The notes beneath the pieces are model-generated. The model ran no database searches and was not told the DNA's origin. It saw only the letters and a list, made by a program, of their open reading frames with translations. The position numbers and the translations under genes were made by a program. A DNA stretch of 7,432 bases from Hyphomicrobiales bacterium (GTDB taxonomy: Bacteria; Pseudomonadota; Alphaproteobacteria; Rhizobiales; Beijerinckiaceae): assembly GCA_947374125.1 (NCBI GenBank), contig CANCAR010000133.1:1-7432 (forward strand), in the 5' to 3' direction. Below are positions 1-4,270 of the stretch, piece after piece. Position 1 is the stretch's first letter. Every line of letters begins with the position of its first letter.

Positions 1-128
1 CCTGCTTCATGGGCAATAGATGCAATCTTATGGCTCCGCACCCAGCCTGTTGCTCCAAGAAACAGAACGTCCCCGTCGAGCAGGTCATTGGCGATTACAA
101 TCGCGGGAAGGGGCGGGGCCTTGCTCAT
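1..128 (-). CDS. DUF2849 family protein (5' end only, runs off the window)
   Basis: An ATG at 128-126 on the minus strand opens a frame with no stop to the window edge, giving the first 42 residues (begins MSKAPPLPAIVIANDLLDGD). The pattern of a short beta strand, then AND-L-DGDV-FLGA-GWV, followed by a run that includes an alanine-rich helix start, resembles the N-terminus of DUF2849 proteins. These small alphaproteobacterial proteins are commonly encoded next to siroheme synthase and sulfite/nitrite reductase genes of cysteine biosynthesis; their biochemical role is not known to me. A GGATGG sequence about 12 bases before the ATG can serve as ribosome binding site. It is divergent from metZ, which also belongs to sulfur metabolism, so a shared sulfur-responsive control region is plausible. 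The family call rests on pattern recall from 42 residues; the gene start itself is reasonably supported. Confidence 0.6.
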   Translation of the reverse strand, partial: MSKAPPLPAIVIANDLLDGDVLFLGATGWVRSHKIASIAHEA

Positions 129-292
129 ATTCGTTTAAACCATCCAAAAAACTTCAACTGTCAGATCGTATATGACACGAAAAATTCCGATGATAAATAT
201 ATTTTCCAATTTTTTTTGATAATATTTTATATTACATCGTAAATATGTATTATAGCATTTTTTTCCGCTATAAGCCTATTAATTAGGATAAT

Positions 293-333
293 TTCGTTAA
301 AGAGTACAAATATCCGGCTTTACGAACGAGCCG
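293..333 (+). promoter_or_regulatory. Possible RNA leader hairpin upstream of metZ
   Basis: TTCGTTAAAG at 293-302 can pair with CTTTACGAA at 318-326 (nine pairs with one bulged T), closing a loop of 15 bases. CGGCT at 315-319, lying at the end of that loop, is complementary to AGCCG at 329-333, so the two helices compete or could interleave in a pseudoknot-like way. This is visible as complementarity only; whether it is transcribed, or acts as an operator or leader, is inference. Confidence 0.25.
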
Positions 334-351
334 CTTCGGTATAGTGACGAT

Positions 352-411
352 CCAACGCCAACGCCAACGCCAACGCCAACGCCAACGCCAACGCCAACGC
401 CAACGCCATCG
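352..411 (+). repeat. Hexanucleotide tandem repeat (CCAACG)9 plus one degenerate unit
   Basis: Nine uninterrupted perfect copies of CCAACG run from 352 to 405, followed by a tenth copy with one change (CCATCG, 406-411). The array ends three bases before the GGAG ribosome binding site of metZ, so it sits in the presumed 5' untranslated region. If translation began instead at the GTG at 344, the array would encode a (Gln-Arg) repeat in frame with metZ; because the unit is six bases, copy-number change would never shift that frame. Such perfect short-unit arrays are prone to slippage, so copy number may vary between strains. Confidence 0.95.
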
Positions 412-413
412 TC

Positions 414-417
414 GGAG
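414..417 (+). promoter_or_regulatory. Ribosome binding site deciding the metZ start
   Basis: GGAG lies ten bases before the ATG at 428. The competing upstream in-frame GTG at 344 has no comparable purine tract at a useful distance (only a GAG about 13 bases away). This favours the ATG at 428 and leaves the hexamer repeat untranslated. Confidence 0.65.
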
Positions 418-427
418 CCTGCCTCAC

Positions 428-1612
428 ATGTCCAATTTCCCGCATCATCACCTCGAAACCCGCCTCGTGCACGATGGCACGTTGCGATCAGAGTTCGGTG
501 AAACCTCCGAGGCGCTTTTTCTCACCCAAGGCCATGTCTATACTTCTGCCGAGGAATGTGAGGCGCGTTTTAAGGACGAAATCCCTGGATATATTTACGC
601 ACGTTTTTCCAACCCAACCGTTGCGATGTTCGAAGCGCGGATGGCGTCGCTTGAAGGTGCCGAGGCGGCACGCGCGACGGCTACGGGTATGGCCGCGGTA
701 ACGGCTGCCTTAATGGGTCAGGTTAAAGCGGGTGATCATGTCGTTGCGGCTCGCGCGCTCTTCGGCTCCTGCCGCTATGTGATTGAAGAATGGTTGCCGC
801 GTTTCGGCGTCGAAACCACACTCGTGGACGGCACGGACCTGAACGCGTGGAAAAAGGCCGCTAGACCCAACACCAAAGTATTCTTTCTGGAGAGCCCGTC
901 TAACCCTACGCTTGAAATTATTGATATTGCCGCCGTTGCCGAAATCGCCCATGCAAATGGTTCGAAACTGACGGTCGATAATGTGTTTGCAACGCCCATG
1001 CAGCAAAAGCCGTTGGCGCTGGGAGCGGATTGTGTCGTCTATTCGGCTACAAAGCACATTGACGGGCAGGGGCGTTGCCTTGGTGGCGTGATCCTCGCTT
1101 CCCAGCAATTCATCAATGATCATGTCAAAACGCCGCTTCGCCAAACAGGCCCGGCGCTTTCTCCCTTTAATGCTTGGGTGATGCTGAAGGGACTCGAAAC
1201 CTTGGCGGTTCGGGTTGAGCGCCAAACCCGTAGCGCAGGCACCGTTGCCGATGCATTGGCAGACCATTCCAAACTCTCGCGGTTGATCTATTGTGGGCGG
1301 GCAGATCATCCGCAGGCAGACATCATCAAAAAGCAGATGACGGGTGGATCTACTCTTATCGCGTTTGAATTGAAGGCCGGAAAAGAATCCGCTTTTCGCT
1401 TCCTCAATGCCCTAACGCTGATCCGGATTTCAAACAATCTAGGCGATGCCAAGAGCCTTATTACCCATCCCGCCACCACCACACATCAGCGCTTTACGCC
1501 AGAAGAGCGCGCGGAGATGGGAGTCGGCGATGGATTGGTCCGCCTATCGATTGGCCTAGAGCATCCCGATGATTTGATCGCTGATCTATTGGCCGCGTTG
1601 GATCAAGCCTGA
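428..1612 (+). CDS. metZ: O-succinylhomoserine sulfhydrylase
   Basis: Pyridoxal-phosphate enzyme of the Cys/Met metabolism (cystathionine gamma-synthase-like) family. MetZ joins O-succinylhomoserine with sulfide to give homocysteine in the direct-sulfhydrylation route to methionine, in the cytoplasm. The 394-residue product has the expected family length. Visible landmarks are YARFSNPT near residue 57 (substrate/cofactor loop), a TATGMAAV segment that contacts the cofactor phosphate, FLESPSNPTLE, the VDN-FATP strand, and the SATKHIDGQGR motif with the Schiff-base lysine at about residue 209. The DGQGR context and the GYIYARFSNPT spacing are typical of MetZ rather than MetB or MetC. I chose the ATG at 428 because a GGAG precedes it and the family start (LETRLVHDGTLRSEFGETSEA) follows shortly; a GTG at 344 would add 28 residues of mostly Gln-Arg repeat. 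It is divergent from the DUF2849 gene and convergent with eipA, 40 bases apart, with no obvious terminator. Confidence 0.93.
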   Translation: MSNFPHHHLETRLVHDGTLRSEFGETSEALFLTQGHVYTSAEECEARFKDEIPGYIYARFSNPTVAMFEARMASLEGAEAARATATGMAAVTAALMGQVKAGDHVVAARALFGSCRYVIEEWLPRFGVETTLVDGTDLNAWKKAARPNTKVFFLESPSNPTLEIIDIAAVAEIAHANGSKLTVDNVFATPMQQKPLALGADCVVYSATKHIDGQGRCLGGVILASQQFINDHVKTPLRQTGPALSPFNAWVMLKGLETLAVRVERQTRSAGTVADALADHSKLSRLIYCGRADHPQADIIKKQMTGGSTLIAFELKAGKESAFRFLNALTLIRISNNLGDAKSLITHPATTTHQRFTPEERAEMGVGDGLVRLSIGLEHPDDLIADLLAALDQA

Positions 1613-1639
1613 AGTCGACTTACCGGCTCAAATCCGAAT

Positions 1640-1670
1640 GGATTCCAAGTTCTTAGAAGGGATTCCAAGT
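1640..1670. repeat. Short direct repeat GGATTCCAAGT at the metZ/eipA junction
   Basis: The 11-mer GGATTCCAAGT occurs at 1640-1650 and again at 1660-1670, exactly 20 bases apart. The second copy lies inside the last codons of eipA (the TWNP segment of its conserved C-terminus); the first lies just past its stop codon. It may be the trace of a small tandem duplication. Each copy also contains a GATTC (GANTC) motif. Confidence 0.7.
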
Positions 1671-2273
1671 CGCGTCCTTGGTGAACTTGAGATAGCCCAT
1701 ATTCACGCCAAGCCGCGCGCCCACGCCTGAACTGATCGGCACGAGCACGATATTGTCGGATGCCAAAGCCGTCGCGTTAAAACCGCCAATGAAATAGGCG
1801 GAGCCATCAACACCACCAAAGCGGCGATAAATCGCCTCCGTTGATGGAAGGTTATAGACCAACATCATCGTCCGTGCGCCCTGACCGCCGACGTCAAACC
1901 CTACCGAAGGTCCCTGCCAAAACACGGGACGATCCCCAGCATTCTTGGTGTAAAGCTTGCCTTCGCCGTAACGAAGGCCGCCAAAAAACGCGCCTGACGC
2001 TTCTTGTCCGAGGATATAGCCGTTCGGCTGGCCCCAACGCTGCACGGCGGCTTCAATCACCGATGCCAGCCCCTGCGAGACAGAGCCGAAAAACGTATGG
2101 CCCGAACGAACCAAATCCTCGGTCTTAAACGTCGATGGCGCAGGGTTCGCGGATGAACCAAGCGGTTTGGCCGGTGTCGGTGTGTTTTGAGCCTGTGTCG
2201 GGGAGACCGCAAGAAGACCCAAAAGGGTGGCTGCTACGAAAATGCGCGCGAAAGTCGTCCGCCGATGCGTCAT
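1653..2273 (-). CDS. eipA: Periplasmic envelope-integrity protein EipA (DUF1134)
   Basis: The 206-residue product starts with a clear Sec signal peptide: basic MTHRR, a hydrophobic core around residues 9-23 (IFVAATLLGLLAV), and a cleavage site after TQA near residue 28, followed by a Pro/Ala-rich linker. The mature part is the conserved DUF1134 domain: SGHTFFGSVSQGLASVIEAA, GQPNGYILGQEASGAFFGGL, RYGEGKLYTKNAGD, FWQGPSVGFD, RTMMLVYNLPS, RRFGGVDGSAY and the terminal GYLKF----TWNPF. In Brucella abortus EipA is a soluble periplasmic beta-barrel protein needed for envelope stress resistance, and its gene is reported to be directly activated by CtrA; the same role here is inference. The ATG is preceded by AAGGGG at a spacing of six bases, a strong ribosome binding site. 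It is divergent from chpT, sharing 188 bases of control region with TTAA elements and two GANTC motifs. Confidence 0.93.
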   Translation of the reverse strand: MTHRRTTFARIFVAATLLGLLAVSPTQAQNTPTPAKPLGSSANPAPSTFKTEDLVRSGHTFFGSVSQGLASVIEAAVQRWGQPNGYILGQEASGAFFGGLRYGEGKLYTKNAGDRPVFWQGPSVGFDVGGQGARTMMLVYNLPSTEAIYRRFGGVDGSAYFIGGFNATALASDNIVLVPISSGVGARLGVNMGYLKFTKDATWNPF

Positions 2274-2283
2274 TCAATTCCCC

Positions 2284-2297
2284 TTAAAGCGTTAACC
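2284..2297 (-). promoter_or_regulatory. Possible CtrA-type TTAA elements upstream of eipA
   Basis: TTAA occurs at 2284-2287 and 2292-2295, the second in GTTAACC (six of eight bases of the CtrA half-site TTAACCAT, reading on the plus strand). The spacing is four bases, not the canonical seven, so this is at best a half-site. It lies 11-24 bases before the eipA ATG and overlaps the edge of its ribosome binding site, which is too close for a typical activator site. Family knowledge that eipA is a CtrA target in Brucella is the main reason to list it. Confidence 0.3.
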
Positions 2298-2379
2298 CTT
2301 GGCCAAGAAAGTCCCGACCCTTGGGCATTGTACCGTTACCACACGGATTTCCAATATGGATTTATGCGAAAAACCAATA

Positions 2380-2395
2380 GAGTCTAACTCGATTC
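2380..2395. promoter_or_regulatory. Pair of GANTC (CcrM) sites in the eipA-chpT control region
   Basis: GAGTC at 2380-2384 and GATTC at 2391-2395 lie 11 bases apart, about one helical turn, in the 188-base divergent region. GANTC is the methylation target of CcrM in alphaproteobacteria, and promoters with such sites are often sensitive to replication timing through GcrA. The motifs are certain as sequence; their function is inference from the cell-cycle context. Confidence 0.45.
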
Positions 2396-2461
2396 GCGTA
2401 AATGCGGTTGCGCGGTCTCAATTACCCGCTCGTTCCGCCGTTCCAATAGAAAGATTACCTC

Positions 2462-3103
2462 ATGCCCGTTGTCACGCTCGAGCCGCTCGAATTGGCTGCC
2501 CTTTTATGCAGCCGCGTTTGCCATGATGTAATCAGTCCGGTGGGTGCGATTGTGAACGGCCTCGAGGTTTTGGAAGATGAAAAAGACGAGTCAATGCGCG
2601 AATTCGCGCATGATTTGATCAAGAAAAGCGCCAAACAAGCCTCTGCCCGCCTGCAATTTGCGCGCATTGCCTTCGGCGCAGCGGGTTCAGCCGGAGCAGC
2701 CATCGATTTGGGCGACGCCGCCACCATCGCCAAAGGCTTCATTGAGGATGACCGAATTAAACTGGAAATCGACGCACCCCGCGTGCTGTTGCCGAAAAAT
2801 CAGGTCAAATTGCTGCTTAACCTCTTGATGACGGCAACCTCTACGATCCCCCGCGGCGGTATGATCCGGGCCGATATTGTGGTTGAGGGCGAACAGGCTC
2901 GGTTTATCATTCTTGCAAAAGGGACCAGTGCCCGCATCCCTACGCATGTCGAGGCTTTTCTGCGCGGCGAGAGTGACACCGGCGCAATCGACGCGCACGC
3001 GATCCAGCCTTACTATGCCGGTCTCATTGCAAGAGCGGCGGGTATGTCAGTAGCGCTGTCGCTGGATGGCGATGAAGCTACCATAGAAGCGAAAGCGGTC
3101 TAA
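2462..3103 (+). CDS. chpT: Histidine phosphotransferase ChpT
   Basis: The 213-residue product matches the alphaproteobacterial HPTransfase family (DUF2328). ChpT is a dimeric cytoplasmic phosphotransfer protein that carries phosphate from the receiver domain of the hybrid kinase CckA to CtrA and CpdR. The N-terminal helical hairpin carries the signature LCSRVCHDVISPVGAIVNGLE; the phosphorylatable histidine is His21 in HD--SP-GA--NG-E. The second half (from about residue 75) resembles a degenerate histidine-kinase ATPase domain, with LPKNQVKLLLNLL but without nucleotide-binding G boxes, as expected for this family. The ATG at 2462 is preceded only by a weak AGAAAG ribosome binding site about eight bases upstream. 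No better start exists: the conserved MPVVTLEPLELAALLCSR beginning fits the family. It is next to and convergent with ctrA, its phosphorylation target, and divergent from eipA. Confidence 0.93.
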   Translation: MPVVTLEPLELAALLCSRVCHDVISPVGAIVNGLEVLEDEKDESMREFAHDLIKKSAKQASARLQFARIAFGAAGSAGAAIDLGDAATIAKGFIEDDRIKLEIDAPRVLLPKNQVKLLLNLLMTATSTIPRGGMIRADIVVEGEQARFIILAKGTSARIPTHVEAFLRGESDTGAIDAHAIQPYYAGLIARAAGMSVALSLDGDEATIEAKAV

Positions 3104-3119
3104 GCCTTCAAAACACACG

Positions 3120-3145
3120 AAAAAAGCCCCGCTAAGCGGGGCTTT
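3120..3145 (-). terminator. Rho-independent terminator between chpT and ctrA
   Basis: A perfect ten-pair stem, AAAGCCCCGC at 3123-3132 and GCGGGGCTTT at 3136-3145, closes a three-base TAA loop. On the minus strand the stem is followed by a run of six T (complement of A 3120-3125), a classic terminator for ctrA, whose stop is at 3172. On the plus strand only three T follow, but the hairpin lies 16 bases past the chpT stop, so it probably serves both convergent genes. Confidence 0.9.
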
Positions 3146-3171
3146 GATGTCTAAGGTTCAGAACATTGCTC

Positions 3172-3873
3172 TTAAGCGGAGAGCCGTTCCTCGGCTTCCG
3201 TGATCTCGCGCAGGACGTAACCACGCCCCCAAACGGTTTCGATATAATTTGTGCCGTTTGACGCATTAGCGAGCTTCTTGCGGAGCTTGCAGATAAAGAC
3301 GTCGATGATCTTGAGTTCTGGCTCGTCCATGCCACCGTAGAGATGGTTCAGGAACATTTCTTTCGTCAGTGTTGTCCCCTTGCGAAGGCTCAACAGCTCC
3401 AACATCTGGTATTCTTTGCCGGTGAGATGGACGCGGGCTCCATCGACTTCCACCGTCTTCTGGTCGAGATTGACGAGAAGATCGCCCGTGATGATGACCG
3501 ACTGCGCATGGCCCTTCGAACGACGGACAATCGCCTGAATGCGGGCCACCAGCTCGTCTTTATGGAAGGGCTTGGTGAGATAATCGTCGGCGCCGAAGCC
3601 CAGACCGCGAACCTTGTCCTCAATGCCGGCAAGACCGGAGAGGATCAGGATCGGCGTCTTAACTTTGGCGACGCGCAGGCTGCGCAACACTTCATAACCC
3701 GACATATCCGGCAGGTTAAGATCAAGCAGGATGATGTCGTAATCATACAGCTTGCCGAGGTCGATGCCCTCTTCGCCGAGATCAGTCGTGTAAACATTGA
3801 AATTTTCGGATTTCAGCATCAATTCGATGCTTTGCGCGGTCGCGCTGTCGTCCTCGATAAGCAATACGCGCAT
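3172..3873 (-). CDS. ctrA: Cell-cycle master response regulator CtrA
   Basis: An OmpR/PhoB-type response regulator of 233 residues, the normal CtrA length. The receiver (residues 1-120) starts MRVLLIEDDSATAQSIELML, with acidic pocket Asp8/Asp9 (the stretch EDD), phosphoacceptor Asp51 in YDIILLDLNLPDMSGYEV, and Lys in TKPFHKDEL. The winged-helix domain (about 128-228) contains LTGKEYQMLELL and the recognition-helix region KIIDVFICKLRKKL, the CtrA hallmark. CtrA-P binds TTAA-N7-TTAA-type sites and controls replication initiation, division, envelope and flagellar genes. I place the start at the ATG 3873-3871, preceded by GAGGG at about eight bases; a 15-residue upstream extension to 3918 is possible but unlike the family. 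The protein ends RLSA, whereas Caulobacter CtrA ends in two alanines used as a ClpXP degradation signal. It is divergent from fliI and convergent with chpT, which delivers its phosphate. Confidence 0.97.
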   Translation of the reverse strand: MRVLLIEDDSATAQSIELMLKSENFNVYTTDLGEEGIDLGKLYDYDIILLDLNLPDMSGYEVLRSLRVAKVKTPILILSGLAGIEDKVRGLGFGADDYLTKPFHKDELVARIQAIVRRSKGHAQSVIITGDLLVNLDQKTVEVDGARVHLTGKEYQMLELLSLRKGTTLTKEMFLNHLYGGMDEPELKIIDVFICKLRKKLANASNGTNYIETVWGRGYVLREITEAEERLSA

Positions 3874-3949
3874 GATGAAGCCCTCAAGTCCCTGTTCTAA
3901 AACTAGCCGCTCGGCCAATCTTCCCCTGTCGCCCCCGACCGGAAAAGAT

Positions 3950-3964
3950 GCGGATCAGATCCGC
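3950..3964. promoter_or_regulatory. Perfect 7-1-7 palindrome upstream of ctrA
   Basis: GCGGATC-A-GATCCGC is a perfect inverted repeat with a one-base centre, 77-91 bases before the ctrA ATG. It could be a dimer-binding operator, or in RNA a five-pair stem with a five-base loop in the ctrA leader. If the tentative -10 at 3974-3979 is right, it would lie just downstream of the transcription start. It contains two GATC tetramers but no GANTC. Confidence 0.5.
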
Positions 3965-3992
3965 GACCGATTAATTAAATTTTTATCGCGCA

Positions 3993-4000
3993 ATGGTTAA
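3993..4000 (-). promoter_or_regulatory. CtrA half-site (TTAACCAT) upstream of ctrA
   Basis: ATGGTTAA on the plus strand is the exact reverse complement of TTAACCAT, the eight-base CtrA half-site described in alphaproteobacteria. It lies 120-127 bases before the ctrA start and reads toward ctrA. Eight bases away on its upstream side is a GATTC (GANTC) motif at 4009-4013. In Caulobacter the ctrA promoters combine CtrA boxes with a GANTC, giving autoregulation and methylation-dependent timing; the same arrangement is inferred here. Confidence 0.55.
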
Positions 4001-4008
4001 CAAATCGT

Positions 4009-4270
4009 GATTCATCCCCGCAAGGGGTAATTTTAATTTGATCCAAAACCCAAGATAAATAATTGAAAAAAAGACGAAAAAACGAATAAAATATGCTTAA
4101 TTTTAACTTTAAGAAAAGGAATTAAGTGATTCAATTGACTCACGTTGAAGACGGCGAATCACTTGGCAAGAGGACTCTAAAATTATTTTTGGTCAATTAT
4201 GGCCTTCGGGCTATCCAATGCGAATTTTAATGGGGTTTGAGGCGTGACGGAACGCGAATCAGGGCGAATC
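4009..4270. promoter_or_regulatory. Cluster of seven GANTC (CcrM methylation) motifs
   Basis: GANTC motifs start at 4009 (GATTC), 4128 (GATTC), 4137 (GACTC), 4156 (GAATC), 4173 (GACTC), 4256 (GAATC) and 4266 (GAATC). About one is expected by chance in this length. Four lie within 50 bases (4128-4177), 67-116 bases before the fliI start, and two are inside the first codons of fliI. GCGAATCA is repeated at 4154, 4254 and 4264, and AAGTGATTC (4124-4132) with GAATCACTT (4156-4164) forms a 9-base inverted repeat. This suggests CcrM/GcrA-dependent control of fliI, ctrA or both; the motif positions are certain, the function is inferred. Confidence 0.6.

Larger units (their letters stand above)
129..427. 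other. AT-rich divergent intergenic region between DUF2849 gene and metZ
   Basis: No gene is supported here. Bases 150-310 are strikingly AT-rich with long T runs (for example 211-217 and 260-266) compared with the roughly balanced coding DNA on both sides. The region must hold the promoters of both divergent genes, but I cannot assign a -35/-10 pair with confidence; TTGATA at 216-221 and GATAAT near 283-290 are only loose matches. The distal part contains a possible hairpin leader (293-333) and a hexamer tandem repeat (352-411), both annotated separately. I see no convincing SAM-II riboswitch consensus, although that element is known upstream of methionine genes in this class. Confidence 0.6.
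3874..4243. other. ctrA-fliI divergent control region
   Basis: This 370-base stretch carries no gene I can support. It is AT-rich, especially 4028-4130, with many TTAA tetramers (3971, 3975, 3997, 4033, 4097, 4103, 4109, 4122, 4227). It holds, from the ctrA side, a perfect palindrome at 3950-3964, a CtrA half-site at 3993-4000, a GANTC at 4009-4013, and a cluster of four GANTC sites at 4128-4177 nearer fliI. Near-matches to TTAA-N7-TTAA (one mismatch each) start at 3971 and 4097. A candidate ctrA promoter on the minus strand has TTAACC (4000-3995) and TTTAAT (3979-3974), spaced 15 bases; this is tentative. Confidence 0.75.

Noticed and set aside
9..242. Plus-strand open frame of 77 codons
   Set aside because: Its first half is antisense to the DUF2849 start and its second half is AT-rich non-coding sequence ending in a low-complexity Phe/Ile tail; no family resemblance.
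344..427. N-terminal Gln-Arg repeat extension of MetZ from a GTG at 344
   Set aside because: There is no good ribosome binding site before the GTG, while GGAG precedes the ATG at 428 and the family sequence starts there. Kept only as an alternative in the repeat finding.
129..427. SAM-II riboswitch upstream of metZ
   Set aside because: Expected from the gene class, but I could not match its conserved segments; only generic complementarity is visible.
710..1309. Long minus-strand open frame inside metZ
   Set aside because: It is antisense to conserved MetZ catalytic sequence and shows no domain pattern of its own.
1612..1621. AAGTCGACTT palindrome at the metZ stop codon
   Set aside because: Ten bases with no loop or T tract, so it is not a terminator, and such short palindromes occur by chance.
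3343..3900. Plus-strand 185-codon frame opposite ctrA
   Set aside because: It is the antisense shadow of CtrA, whose receiver and DNA-binding motifs are unmistakable.
3874..3918. Fifteen-residue upstream extension of CtrA
   Set aside because: The GAGGG ribosome binding site and universal CtrA start point to the ATG at 3873; the extension does not resemble the family.
4016..4027. CCCC-GCAA-GGGG mini-hairpin in the ctrA-fliI region
   Set aside because: Only four base pairs; although the loop is a GNRA tetraloop and T-rich sequence follows, it ends no gene on either strand and is too weak to call a terminator.
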